Of a stretch of 64,000 nucleotides of DNA, positions 1-9,775 are shown piece after piece; the stretch's first letter is position 1, and every line of letters begins with the position of its first letter. The position numbers and the translations under genes were made by a program. The stretch comes from Clostridium tagluense (lineage in GTDB: Bacteria > Bacillota > Clostridia > Clostridiales > Clostridiaceae), in contig NZ_BHYK01000006.1 of NCBI RefSeq assembly GCF_003865095.1, forward strand, positions 69,878 through 133,877, given 5' to 3'. The notes under the pieces are model-generated. The model had not been told where the DNA came from, made no database searches, and was given only the letters and a program-made list of their open reading frames with translations.

Positions 1-580
1 TCTTTGTTAGTAACTGCAACTACATTTGAATTACTTGACTCTGCGACAACATAATATTTACCTTCGTCTTTATTAGCCATAGTACCTGTAGTCATATCAA
101 CTTCTCTGCCATACTGATCTTTAACAGATAATCCGCCCCAATCCCATCCAAAGTCTAATAGTTGCTCTACTTTACCAGATTCTTGACCTACTTGCATAAT
201 AGTTTTAAAAACTGTAGTATCTAAAGATAATTTATCAGCCATAACTTTTTTCTGAACATTTATAGTTATGCTACTAGGTTTACTTGTATCCGTTGCTACT
301 GTTATAACTCGTTGTCCCTCATTTGGATAACCTTTACCATCCATATCTCCAACTCTTAATGAAGCAGTTCCATCAGTATTTCTAACCCAATGTGCTCCAG
401 AAATTAAAACACCTAGTTGAACTATATCTGAATATTTTGTTAATACTTTTCCATTTTGATCTAATGCTACAAATAGAATCTCTTTATCTTCTCCAATAGC
501 TATCTTATAAGTAGGTTCAATTAATTTGATTGAATCTATTTTAGTACCAATATTTATACTTGAATTGTCATTCCGTAACT
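1..580 (-). pseudogene. 5'-truncated copy of the large surface-protein gene (runs off window)
   Basis: Read leftwards this is an open frame without a start codon that continues beyond the left edge. Bases 1-541 align without gaps to 5609-6149 inside the full-length surface-protein gene at 4059-7412, with roughly 35-40 mismatches counted by eye; bases 266-429 are identical. The protein includes the shared stretches SGAHWVRNTDGTASL and TSKPSSI. About 430 N-terminal residues, including a signal peptide, are missing, and the upstream end meets a group II intron at about 590. No promoter or ribosome binding site is visible. It is either a silent duplicate or a gene split by the intron whose first exon has been lost. 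Whether its 3' part is complete cannot be seen. Confidence 0.8.
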
Positions 581-590
581 AATAAGCTTA

Positions 591-1650
591 TATTGATAGT
601 GGGAAGCCTATCAATTTTCAACAAATTTTCGTCCGGTCCACACCATACGTGCGGCTTTCATCGCATACGGCGTTTCCTCGATAATAGAAATTTTAGGAAA
701 GTTATTCAAATTTTATCTTTTTAATAATAGCATATTATTGTATTTTTTGATAGCTAATATTGTATTTTTTAAACAATTTATTTGTTTTTTGTTAAAATAT
801 CTATTTTTTTGTTTAAATCTGTTTATTTAGTTTGCAGAATGATAAACTCCCCTGCACCATCTATTGATAAAAGGAATTCAATAAATCTAATGTTGATATT
901 TTTTTCTTTTGCTGTAGACTCAAAAAAAGAAAAGAAGAGCATCCCTAAAGATACTCTCAGTATTAATTTCACTATTTAGTTTTCAGCCAGTGTATGACCT
1001 GACTATTTTATGATTTTTGATGTGATTGACTTGGTTTGTCCCTGAGATGATAGTTATATAATCTGCTTCCCACAGCTTATACAACTTTATATTTAAATTT
1101 AAATTACTTCCGCTTAATTCCTAACTTTCTATTACCGACTAGGTTCCTTCGCTATCCCCTGTTTTATCCTCATCTTCTGTTACCAGAAAGCTACAAACGG
1201 CAGGAGGTCATCACTACTATGAACCCGCTGAGCCTCTATATACTTCAATGGAGCTGTATCTCCTCTTTATATAGAGCATCAAACGTTCCATTTTGTGTAT
1301 CCCTTGTGTTTTGTTTACCTTAGGTCTCCACTAACGAGCTAAGTATATTGAGTTTAACAGCCTAAATTGTTCTCAATCCAATATGTTATCTCAAACATAT
1401 TGTTTCATGCCAAGCTAAAGACAGACATCTATTTTAACAGCATGAATTATTCTGAGCACGCCTAAACATGGATTAGGTATCCTTGACCATAGTAAACTTT
1501 TAAGGAGCCCCGCATACGACTCCCACGTATTACGTCTTTACCAGGCTTCATCTGTTATGCAATACAAATCATAACAAATGCTGGAGGATTAGGCATCAAG
1601 TTTAAAAGGCTATTACTTGAGACAGGGCTTTCACCTGACTATTCCACAAA
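591..1650 (-). mobile_element. Degenerate, ORF-less group II intron
   Basis: On the minus strand bases 680-631 form a recognisable group II intron domain V: a long hairpin around a TGAAA loop, with arms containing CCGTATGCG and CGCACGTATGG. One pair of the upper stem appears mismatched. Just downstream is a domain VI-like hairpin (TTGATAG/CTATCAA, 614-593) ending in AT near 591. Upstream the sequence has a structured domain I-like stretch, with GTGGAAT near 1647 as a possible 5' end. No reverse transcriptase frame is present in the roughly 1 kb. A terminator-like hairpin with a T-rich tail (GAGTATC/GGATGCTC, about 957-920) lies where domain IV would be. The left boundary is reasonably placed and the right one is approximate. 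It sits about 35 bases past the terminator of the next gene, an insertion context typical of some bacterial group II introns. Confidence 0.7.
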
Positions 1651-1682
1651 ACAGTTAAAACTTTTCAAAAAATAGATTTGAC

Positions 1683-1718
1683 ATAAGAAGGTATAAAGTT
1701 ACCTTTATACCTTCTTAT
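1683..1718 (-). terminator. Terminator of the 1795-3945 surface-protein gene
   Basis: A perfect 16-bp inverted repeat (ATAAGAAGGTATAAAG and its complement) with a 4-base loop lies 77 bases past the stop codon. On the minus strand it is followed a few bases later by a T-rich stretch. Confidence 0.8.
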
Positions 1719-1794
1719 ATGTATTACTATTATCTGCTTAAGTTTTACTTTTTTCGCTAGAAACTAGCTTATAAAGTAACGTTTCGCACTTTTA

Positions 1795-3945
1795 TTATTT
1801 AGCTATTGTTATTGTATAAGTAGTTGCATTTTCTGCAGCATCTACTAAAGTAACAGTTGCCCCATCCAACATATTAACTGTAGCTAGTGTAACAGTTGAA
1901 TCTGTACTAAATGTTTTAAATAAATCAGTAGTTGTAACCGCTTTATCTTTAGCTAATTTAGTTCCATCTTTTAAAATAACAGTAACTTTAACATTTTCGT
2001 TTAAAGTACTTTCTGCTTTTGTTATTTCTGCTGATTTTAAAGTTATAGTATTTTCAGTTCCTACCTCTACAGCATTACCATTAACTTTTATACCTGATAC
2101 TGTTGGTGCAACTGTATCAACCTCAGCAGCTAATGTAAATGTTTTACCACCATAAATTGAAGCAATTTCCACGATAACTATAGCGTCATTATCTACTGCT
2201 GTTACTGTTTTAATTGCATCAGCTGGTAGTTTATCTCCATCAACTACAGCAGCTATAACAGCGGCTTTTAAATCAGTTAATTTATTTACTTTAATTTTTC
2301 CAGCTGGACCTTCTTTTAATGTTAAAGAAGTAATTTGAGGAGTAGTATTATTAACCGTTACATTATATGTTGCAACTGGTGTCTTAAGATCACCTTCAAC
2401 TGTGTACAATGTAATTGTTGTAGATCCTTTAGCAACAGCAGCAACTTTAATTTTAGAACCATCTCTAACTACTGTTGCAACTTTCTCGTTAGAAGATAAA
2501 ACTTCATATTTAACACCGTTAGATGGGAAATCAACATTCACGCCATTAACATATGCTTCAACCTTAATATCCAATGCTATATTATTTTTATCTGCAGCTG
2601 TATTCATGTCTAATTCAGCTGTATCAGCAGCAACAACTAGTTTATAAGTATCTGGTGCAACATTTGCTACTTCTACAGCTTCAACTGTAAATGTACCAAG
2701 TTTGTTTGTCTTTTTAGCATCGTCATACACATTTATTGTATTTATGCCTTTAACAAATGTAGAATTAATTTCACCTGCAGCTTTTACAACATTAAGATTG
2801 TTTAAAATTGTACTTTCAGTTGTAGCACCATCAGCTGTTACAGTATAGAATACTCCAACAGTAGTTCTCATTTCTTCTTTGGCTTTATCAAGAAGTGTGA
2901 ACTTAGCAGTTTGGTTAGCTACTCCTGCTTGTACTTTTTGTGCGTCAGCTTTAATGCTTGTAACTTCTTGAGCATCTTTTGTTGTTACTTGGATTGTTTT
3001 TGTTTCTGTTATTCCTTCAAATTCAACCGTTAATGTAACTGTACCAGCTTTTAGAACTTTAATTCCATCAGCATAGTAAGCAGTTAATGAATCGCTTGAT
3101 TTCACTGTTTTTACTTTTGGTTGTGTAACCGTAGAATCTTTATCTTTATTGCTTTCTGCAAAACCATTCTCATATAAAGTAGCTGCGATTCTAACAGTAT
3201 CCTCTTTAGTTATTGAAGGTGCTGTCCATTCTTTACCAGTAGCATTAACAAGACCAATTTCATTCACTTTAGTAGCTTTTGTAGCATCAACAACTGTTAC
3301 TTCAACAAAATCAGCTGGTGCCAATGTTTTAGGAAGCATGTTACCATCTTTATCTGTTACTTGAACTGCATATTTAAAGGCATCACTTACTGTTACTTTA
3401 CCATTAAGATCTAAACCCATTTTATTATATTTGAAGTCTACTTTATAACCTTCATACTTCTTTTCAAACTCAGTTTTTGTAAGCTTCTCTAATCCATTAA
3501 CTGAGAATTTAAGATCTGTTGCCTTGTTAGCAGCGATTGTTTGGTTAATAGCACTTACTGATGTAACTGTTAATTTTGTTGTTGCTGGCTTATATGCATC
3601 TAAAATTTCTTTTGTTGCTTCAGTCTTTCCAGCTGTAGCAGCCTTTACGATTGCTATTGATGGATCTACATGATCAGCTATAGCAGCTACGAAAGCTGTG
3701 TTAGCTTTATCATAATCAAGATATTTTCCATTGCTTACTTCTTTTATAACTACATTTTTAGCATCCATTTCAGCTTCTAGTTTACTAACTAAGGCATTGT
3801 TAGATACTAAATCTGCTTTTAAATATTTTGTACTTGTAGTTTGATTGTAAAAATCACCTACTGCAGCATTTGCACTAATCATTTGAACTGAACCTAATAC
3901 AACTGCCATTGCAGCAGTAGACATAATCTTATATGGTAATTTCAT
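1795..3945 (-). CDS. Secreted Ig-like surface protein, S-layer candidate
   Basis: The protein has 716 residues. It starts with a signal peptide (MKLPYKIMSTAAMAVVLGS..., cleavage probably after SANA at about 27), so it is exported. It contains no cysteine and is rich in Lys, Thr, Ala and Val, as in S-layer and other cell-surface proteins. BIG2-like bacterial Ig segments can be seen, for example around YEVLSSNEKVATV with GSTTITLY (about residues 485-530) and AGTVTLTVEFEG (about 300-315). No SLH, CWB2 or LPxTG anchor was recognised. The ribosome binding site GAGGGGG precedes the ATG. It lies 113 bases after the next surface gene, which has its own terminator, so it is probably transcribed separately. 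S-layer is an inference from composition and context. Confidence 0.7.
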   Translation of the reverse strand: MKLPYKIMSTAAMAVVLGSVQMISANAAVGDFYNQTTSTKYLKADLVSNNALVSKLEAEMDAKNVVIKEVSNGKYLDYDKANTAFVAAIADHVDPSIAIVKAATAGKTEATKEILDAYKPATTKLTVTSVSAINQTIAANKATDLKFSVNGLEKLTKTEFEKKYEGYKVDFKYNKMGLDLNGKVTVSDAFKYAVQVTDKDGNMLPKTLAPADFVEVTVVDATKATKVNEIGLVNATGKEWTAPSITKEDTVRIAATLYENGFAESNKDKDSTVTQPKVKTVKSSDSLTAYYADGIKVLKAGTVTLTVEFEGITETKTIQVTTKDAQEVTSIKADAQKVQAGVANQTAKFTLLDKAKEEMRTTVGVFYTVTADGATTESTILNNLNVVKAAGEINSTFVKGINTINVYDDAKKTNKLGTFTVEAVEVANVAPDTYKLVVAADTAELDMNTAADKNNIALDIKVEAYVNGVNVDFPSNGVKYEVLSSNEKVATVVRDGSKIKVAAVAKGSTTITLYTVEGDLKTPVATYNVTVNNTTPQITSLTLKEGPAGKIKVNKLTDLKAAVIAAVVDGDKLPADAIKTVTAVDNDAIVIVEIASIYGGKTFTLAAEVDTVAPTVSGIKVNGNAVEVGTENTITLKSAEITKAESTLNENVKVTVILKDGTKLAKDKAVTTTDLFKTFSTDSTVTLATVNMLDGATVTLVDAAENATTYTITIAK

Positions 3946-4023
3946 TAAAATTTCCCCCTCGATTTTTGAATGTCAAAAATATAAATTTCTAACATTTCAA
4001 TGTTTTCCTATATAATATAATAC

Positions 4024-4043
4024 GATGGGGCAACTGCCCCATC
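4024..4043 (-). terminator. Terminator of the 4059-7412 gene
   Basis: GATGGGG/CCCCATC stem with a 6-base loop, 16 bases past the stop codon, followed on the minus strand by an AT-rich tract without a clean T run. Confidence 0.55.
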
Positions 4044-4058
4044 ATACTACTTATTAGA

Positions 4059-7000
4059 TTAAAGGCCTCTAATTACATCTTTTGAATTTACTTCTTTAGC
4101 ATTTGCATCATATGCTTTTACTACAACAGTAGCTCCAAGTTCAACATCATTCATATCAATAACGAATGTTCCATCAGCATTGATTGTAACTGCTACAATT
4201 TCTTTTCCAGCAACAGTAGCTTTTACAGACTTAACTTTTGTTGCATCAACAGTTCCTTTTATTGTTGTAGTTATTCCCTTATATGAAGGTGATGCTACCC
4301 ATTCAACAGTTACAGTTATAACTATTGCAGTTATTTTATCTTGTAAAGCTGTTTTATCTGTTCCTGTTGGTAATGCAGTTACTAATAATTTTGCTGCATC
4401 TACATCAGCTTGTAATTTGCTTTTTTCAGCTTTAACTACTGCTGCTGTTGCTGCTGCTAAATTATCTTCTAAAGTAACTATTTTAGATACTCTAGCTTGT
4501 AAATCTGTTTTAACTGTTGCAGTTGCTAATAAATCTACTGCAGTTTGTGCTGCTGTTTTATCAACTGCTAATTTACTAGCTTCAGCTTTAACTACTGCTG
4601 TTGTTGCTGTTGCTATTTTAGTTGTTTCTGAATCTGCTGCTGTTGTACCAGCGAAAACAATCTTAATTGTCTTAACTTTTCCATTAACAACACCAGAAAC
4701 TGTAACAAAATCACCAGGCTTAACATCCATAGATGTAATAGTACCATCATTAGCAAGAACGAATGTTGATCCAGTTGCAAGCTTAGTTTCATTAGGAACT
4801 ACTTTAAATGCTGACAATGCCATACTGTCTGTATCATATTGATCTTCTGCTGCAATATAAACATTTTGTGTAGTACCAGCTTTTCCATTTGCATCGTATT
4901 GTGCTAAAGAATTTCCTAACATATCTGCATAAGAATTACCAGCAGATTGAGCAAGAGTTATAACATCATCTTGTTCAGAAATACCAAATACTTCAGTTGA
5001 TACATGAGCATATATTGATTTAGCTTCTGGATCTACTGTTGTAGATTTAATTGTTGTAGATCTTGCATAAACCTTATCATCAGCTCCCATAAAACTTACT
5101 TCTAGTTTAGTGCTTGATGCTGTCTTCATAGAATCTGCAAAGTCAAGTGCAACTACTCTTACTTTATCATACTTACAAGTACCACCTAATGTTTCAGGTC
5201 CTCTAATTATTTTAAAGTCTTTACTATCAACTTTTGCTTGGAATATTGGCTCACCTGATAATATTACTTGTGCACCACTTGCTGTTGTACCAAAAACTTT
5301 TACACCAGCTTTATAATCTACTTGTCTATCTGATACAGTCTTAGTAACATGATCAACGTTAGCATATATTGGTTCAGTTCTTTCAGATATTACATAATCT
5401 TTAATATCATCATTAGCTAATACTGAGAATGTTTGAGATTGAGTATCAACAGGCACAAGAGGATCTCTGTTAGTGCCATCAGCCTTTGTAGGATCAGTGT
5501 TATACAATTTAAATGTAATAGTTGCTGTTCCTGCTTTATCTGCTGTAAGTGCTATATAACCTTTTCCTGTACTTAACTTGTTATCAGTTATAAGCTTTTC
5601 GTCTCCGTCTTTGTTAGTAACTGCAACTACATTTGAATTACTTGACTCTGCGATAACATAGTATCTGCCTTCGTCTTTATTAGCCATAGTGCCTGTAGTC
5701 ATATCAACTTCTCTGTCATACTGATCTTTAACAGATAATCCGCCATTATCCCATCCAAAGTCTAATAGTTGCTCTGCTTTACCAGATTCTTGACCTACTT
5801 GCATAATAGTTTTGAAAGCTGTAGTATCTAAAGATAATGTATCAGCCATAACTTTTTTCTGAATATTTATATTTATGCTACTAGGTTTACTTGTATCCGT
5901 TGCTACTGTTATAACTCGTTGTCCCTCATTTGGATAACCTTTACCATCCATATCTCCAACTCTTAATGAAGCAGTTCCATCAGTATTTCTAACCCAATGT
6001 GCTCCAGAAATTAAAACACCTAGTTGAACTATATCTACATACTTTGTTAATACTTTTCCATTTTGATCTAATGCTATAAATGGAATTATTTCGTTTTCAC
6101 CAACAGCTATATTAAAAGAAGGTGACAATAATTGGATTGAATCTATTACTGCTGCTTTCTTTAATGTTACCATCAATTGTGAATTTTTTCCTGTATAAGT
6201 CATAGCTACAATTTGTACGTTTGGCATATCTTGTTGAAGAATATCTGTTGCATTTTTAACTTGAACTTGAATTGCTGCTTTCTTTGAATCTTTTGGATCA
6301 TGTACAATTTTAGTAGTTAAATATGAGCTTGACGCAGTTAACTCGTCATTATCATTTAATATTAAACCATTTTTTACAAGATCATAATCTGTTGTAGGAT
6401 TACCACTAATATCAGTTGCAGTATAAGCAACATAGAATACAGTTGAAGTATCTTCTGCAGTTAACACTTTGTTATCAGCATTTGTTAAAGCTGTAAGGTT
6501 TATTGCACTTAATGTACCAGATTCTGTAGATACTGGTAATATAGCACTTGTATTAGTTCCTGAACCTGAATCAAAAGCACTTATTGTTACTGAAGTAAAT
6601 TGTAAAATATTCATATTTGGTGTTAATTTAATTACACCATTTTTTCCTTCTACATTACCTAATCCACATTTGAATGTTAAGCTGTTAGCAATAGGAGCCT
6701 GTGTAATATCATTTCCAAATTGATCTAATACTTGATAAGTTACAAATCCAACTCCGAAATCATTGCTATTTTTTCTAACTGAATTGTTAATTCCTAATTT
6801 AGTTGAAGTTATATTAATCTTAGCAATTTTTTGTTCTACTACACTTAATTTTGTAGTTCCAAGATCAGTTGTACCATTTACTACATTAACTGTATACTCT
6901 CCTATTGGTAAGTTTGATGTATTATTTAATGTAGCTTCTGTTTTAGCAGTATTCCAAACAACTGTTAAACTTTTAACTGCTGATAGTCCTTGTTTAACTG

Positions 7001-7412
7001 TAAATACAACCTTTGATGTATCTGTTACTTCAGCACTAAATGTTGCTTTGAAACTTTTAGCACCATTATTAGTTACTGTTACTGCAGCTGAATCTTTATC
7101 TGCTGCTGGATAATTAGTTACTACTCCAGTAGAACTTTTGTAAGTTACTGCTGGTATAACACTTGCTGCTACTGTTGTTCCAGTTACATTGTTAATCCAG
7201 TTTCCTTCAAAGTTTTTAACATAAATTGCTCCACCTGCGACCATTGCATTAGTGATTTCAGTAAGGTTTTTTGCATCATTAGCATAAGCTAAGTCAAAAG
7301 CTTTGTCTCCTATTACTACAGTACCATTAGACATTGCTGCAAAAGCTGAGAAAGATGTTGATCCTGCTATCATTAAAGCAGCAAGAGCTGTGCTTGTAAT
7401 TTTCTTGTTCAT
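4059..7412 (-). CDS. Large secreted surface protein with Ig-like domains and AVVKAE repeats
   Basis: The protein has 1117 residues. It has a signal peptide (MNKKITSTALAALMIAGSTS..., cleavage near AFA at 25) and a long array of weakly conserved beta-rich, Ig-like segments. Near the C-terminus (about residues 925-1030) are two tandem helical repeats beginning AVVKAEASKL and AVVKAEKSKL, a repeat type common in Clostridium and Paenibacillus surface proteins. A final beta domain of about 85 residues follows. The ribosome binding site GGAGG is 9 bases before ATG. Residues about 420-600 are duplicated in the truncated copy at the left edge of the window. It is one of three neighbouring secreted proteins, so a role in the cell-surface layer is likely, but no known anchor motif was seen. 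Confidence 0.7.
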   Translation of the reverse strand: MNKKITSTALAALMIAGSTSFSAFAAMSNGTVVIGDKAFDLAYANDAKNLTEITNAMVAGGAIYVKNFEGNWINNVTGTTVAASVIPAVTYKSSTGVVTNYPAADKDSAAVTVTNNGAKSFKATFSAEVTDTSKVVFTVKQGLSAVKSLTVVWNTAKTEATLNNTSNLPIGEYTVNVVNGTTDLGTTKLSVVEQKIAKINITSTKLGINNSVRKNSNDFGVGFVTYQVLDQFGNDITQAPIANSLTFKCGLGNVEGKNGVIKLTPNMNILQFTSVTISAFDSGSGTNTSAILPVSTESGTLSAINLTALTNADNKVLTAEDTSTVFYVAYTATDISGNPTTDYDLVKNGLILNDNDELTASSSYLTTKIVHDPKDSKKAAIQVQVKNATDILQQDMPNVQIVAMTYTGKNSQLMVTLKKAAVIDSIQLLSPSFNIAVGENEIIPFIALDQNGKVLTKYVDIVQLGVLISGAHWVRNTDGTASLRVGDMDGKGYPNEGQRVITVATDTSKPSSININIQKKVMADTLSLDTTAFKTIMQVGQESGKAEQLLDFGWDNGGLSVKDQYDREVDMTTGTMANKDEGRYYVIAESSNSNVVAVTNKDGDEKLITDNKLSTGKGYIALTADKAGTATITFKLYNTDPTKADGTNRDPLVPVDTQSQTFSVLANDDIKDYVISERTEPIYANVDHVTKTVSDRQVDYKAGVKVFGTTASGAQVILSGEPIFQAKVDSKDFKIIRGPETLGGTCKYDKVRVVALDFADSMKTASSTKLEVSFMGADDKVYARSTTIKSTTVDPEAKSIYAHVSTEVFGISEQDDVITLAQSAGNSYADMLGNSLAQYDANGKAGTTQNVYIAAEDQYDTDSMALSAFKVVPNETKLATGSTFVLANDGTITSMDVKPGDFVTVSGVVNGKVKTIKIVFAGTTAADSETTKIATATTAVVKAEASKLAVDKTAAQTAVDLLATATVKTDLQARVSKIVTLEDNLAAATAAVVKAEKSKLQADVDAAKLLVTALPTGTDKTALQDKITAIVITVTVEWVASPSYKGITTTIKGTVDATKVKSVKATVAGKEIVAVTINADGTFVIDMNDVELGATVVVKAYDANAKEVNSKDVIRGL

Positions 7413-7466
7413 ATATTTATACCTCCATTTAATTTGGTTTTATTTTGATACTTTATTTATTAACTA

Positions 7467-7491
7467 CCCTTAATTAAATATTAATTAAGGG
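7467..7491 (-). terminator. Hairpin downstream of the 7513-8892 gene
   Basis: Perfect 11-bp inverted repeat CCCTTAATTAA/TTAATTAAGGG with a 3-base loop, between two surface-protein genes. There is no strong T run, so termination may be partial. Confidence 0.5.
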
Positions 7492-7512
7492 TTAAAGTCC
7501 TTTTAAAAGTTA

Positions 7513-8892
7513 CTATTTAGCAGCTACTAAAGCTACTTCATTTGTTGCAATTACTGTTCCAGCTGCATTTATTAATTTAACATTAACTTTGTCTCCTGCA
7601 ACTTTAGCTGGAATAGACATAACTGTTGTAGCTGTTCCTAAAACTTCTATAGCTGATAAAGCTGATGTACCATTAAATACTTGGTATTTAACTGCATCTT
7701 TTGAAGTTGATGTAACAGTTACTAATGCTCCAAATGTACCAGCTTTTACTGTTGCTTTAATTTCTGATGTAGTTGGATCTACTGGTACTACTGGTGCTAC
7801 TGTGATTGTTCCTGATTGTCCTAAAGCTACTTCTATAACTTTAACTTCTTTTGCATTTGCATCAAGTAATTTAATATTTACTTTATCGCCTGCAACTTTA
7901 GCTGGTATAGACATAGCTGTTGTAACTGTTCCTAAGTTAACTATAGCTGATATAGCACTTGTACCATCAATTACTTGATATTTTGTAGCTGTAGGAAAGT
8001 TTTTAGTACCTCCTGTTGTCATAGTTACATTTACTGCTGCTCCAAATGTAGCTGCTTTAACAGTAGTGTCAAATACTTTTACTGTATCTTCTGCTTTAAC
8101 AGTTACCATTATTGTTTTCCAAGCTTCATATGTTCCGTATGTTGAACCTTGATTAGCATCTGTTTTGTCTTGTGCTAAGTATTTTGCCCAAGTTGTTGAT
8201 TTTTCTGTGTTTGCATGTACAACAACCATATAAGTTCCTGGTTTTGTGAATGTATATGATGGAGATTCTTGGTAAGTAGTTACTCTTTTTGTCCATACTC
8301 CAGTTGTTGGATCCATTACGTGCATTGCATATTTGTATGGTCCTGGAATTCCGTTAATTCCTTCTATTTTGTTGAAAGTTAATTTCATTCCATTAACAGT
8401 GTAATCAGCTTTTCCATTAGCGTATACTCTACTCGCATCATTTTTAGCAACACAATTTAATTCTGCAACATAATAACTATCAAAGTTACCATTTTTGTTT
8501 GATTGAATTCCTGTTTCTCCGTCTCTTTTTACCCAAACTGAAACTTTAGCTTTTCCTAATTTGAATGCTGGTGTTTCTGGTAAAACATATGGTGTTTTAG
8601 CATCTACTGATGCGCCATATCCCTTTGTTAATTCTGCCCATGTTTTACCATCGAACATAAATGCTCTGTATTGAACTTTTCCTGAAAAGCTTGAAGTTAC
8701 TGTGAATTTCTCAGTATCTCCTACTATTAGTGGTGAATGTTCTACTCCAACATAATTTATCGCTGGAACAAGTACCTGTGTAGCCTTTGTTGTAACTGCT
8801 TGTGCAGCGTTTGCTGTAACATTACCTAAAATTCCGGCCATTACGAATATTGCTGCCATGAATATGCTTAGTGATTTTTTGATTTGTTTCAT
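7513..8892 (-). CDS. Secreted triple-tyrosine-motif protein with duplicated C-terminal domain
   Basis: The start is placed at the ATG giving MKQIKKSL, because GGGAGG lies 9 bases upstream of it; a longer frame beginning at 8910 would overlap that site. The 459-residue protein has a signal peptide (to about NANA, residue 29). A segment with KVQYRAFMFDGKTW and a later KYAMHVMDPTTGVWTKR resemble the triple-tyrosine (Y_Y_Y) modules of clostridial secreted proteins. The C-terminal part holds two copies of a domain of about 85 residues, each containing ATFGA or GTFGA, KYQV.DGTSA or KYQVFNGTSA, and MSIPAKVAGDKVN. The last copy ends the protein. The function is unknown; a surface or adhesive role is an inference from its neighbours. 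Confidence 0.7.
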   Translation of the reverse strand: MKQIKKSLSIFMAAIFVMAGILGNVTANAAQAVTTKATQVLVPAINYVGVEHSPLIVGDTEKFTVTSSFSGKVQYRAFMFDGKTWAELTKGYGASVDAKTPYVLPETPAFKLGKAKVSVWVKRDGETGIQSNKNGNFDSYYVAELNCVAKNDASRVYANGKADYTVNGMKLTFNKIEGINGIPGPYKYAMHVMDPTTGVWTKRVTTYQESPSYTFTKPGTYMVVVHANTEKSTTWAKYLAQDKTDANQGSTYGTYEAWKTIMVTVKAEDTVKVFDTTVKAATFGAAVNVTMTTGGTKNFPTATKYQVIDGTSAISAIVNLGTVTTAMSIPAKVAGDKVNIKLLDANAKEVKVIEVALGQSGTITVAPVVPVDPTTSEIKATVKAGTFGALVTVTSTSKDAVKYQVFNGTSALSAIEVLGTATTVMSIPAKVAGDKVNVKLINAAGTVIATNEVALVAAK

Positions 8893-9179
8893 ATAGTTTG
8901 TCCCTCCCATTAATATATACTTTTTATTTTTAAAAAAATAAAAACTTAGTTATAATTGTAGACTTTTTAAAAGAATACAATATTTTCTCCTTTAACTACA
9001 CCCCCTAGGGAGCTTTTTTTTATTACTATAAAAGATAAAAATCAGTTTAAAGTAACTTAGTAATTAAAGACTTCAATGTGTTTGTGATACCTTTAGAATG
9101 TATGGTGCTTTACCATATTATGAAATGACATAAATATTTGTGATAACATTAATCCAATTACACAAAATTCATGCTGTAC

Positions 9180-9590
9180 CTATTATATAACTCTTTCTGT
9201 TTAATTTCAACTTTTTTATTAAAATTTAACTCAATTTCTTTAATTTTCACATGGTACACTTATTTTCATAACTTACACTTATATAACGTTTATGGTTATG
9301 TTTTAGTTGCACCTTTTAGAAATCTTTTTTACTTTTCTTTACTTGGGTTAATTTTCACTTAGTTATTAAAATTTCCTCTAGTTCATATGTTTTCATATTT
9401 TATACTTATATAACGTTTATGACTATATTTTAGTTGCAACTTTTAAGAAATCTTTTTTACTTTTCTTTGCTTGGATTAATTCTCATTTATTTATTAAAAT
9501 TTCCTATAGTTCATAGCTTTTCATTATTTACAATTATATAACGTTTATCACTGTAATATAGTTGCACTTTTCTAAATTTTTTTTTAGAAT
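9180..9590. repeat. About 127-bp tandem repeats, three copies plus a decayed one
   Basis: The string ATATAACGTTTAT recurs at 9281, 9408 and 9536, a period of 127-128 bases. Each copy continues with TTAGTTGCA or TAGTTGCA, AAATCTTTTTTACTTTTCTTT and TATTAAAATTTCCT stretches. A more diverged unit may begin near 9180. The copies differ by scattered substitutions and carry stop codons, so they are not coding. Confidence 0.8.
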
Positions 9591-9725
9591 TAAATTATCA
9601 TCTAGGAAACTGCAATGTGCTTAAACTATAAGATCAATAGGGTATACGCTAGCATGTTTATAGTCCTTTACATATTTATTACAAACAAATATGATTTATT
9701 ACAATAAATTTTAGTAACCTTCTAG

Positions 9726-9760
9726 AATATTTCTTCATATATTAATATAGTAGAAATATT
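9726..9760 (+). promoter_or_regulatory. Leader hairpin before the DUF4397 gene
   Basis: AATATTTCT and AGAAATATT form a 9-bp inverted repeat with a 17-base loop, ending directly at the GAAGGGAG ribosome binding site. It could act on translation or mRNA stability; no known regulator matches. Confidence 0.4.
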
Positions 9761-9775
9761 TGAAGGGAGCCTTTT

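Larger units (their letters stand above)
8893..9775. other. Long intergenic region between divergent genes
   Basis: No convincing gene was found. It contains an AT-rich leader of the minus-strand gene (with a weak TTGTAT-N17-AATTAT promoter-like pair near 8955-8985 on the minus strand), the tandem repeats at 9180-9590, and the leader of the DUF4397 gene. A 16-codon minus-strand frame behind AAAGGAG near 8990 is too short to call. Confidence 0.6.

Noticed and set aside
782-979. 65-codon plus-strand frame inside the intron
   Set aside because: No ribosome binding site, low-complexity composition, and it lies on the strand opposite to the intron.
4180-4842. 220-codon plus-strand frame opposite the large surface-protein gene
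   Set aside because: A shadow of the Ala/Thr/Val-rich minus-strand gene, which has the signal peptide, ribosome binding site and domain matches.
9180-9590. CRISPR-like or coding tandem repeats, including a 63-codon frame at 9171-9362
   Set aside because: Units of 127 bp diverge throughout and contain stops; the frame has no ribosome binding site and covers only part of one unit.
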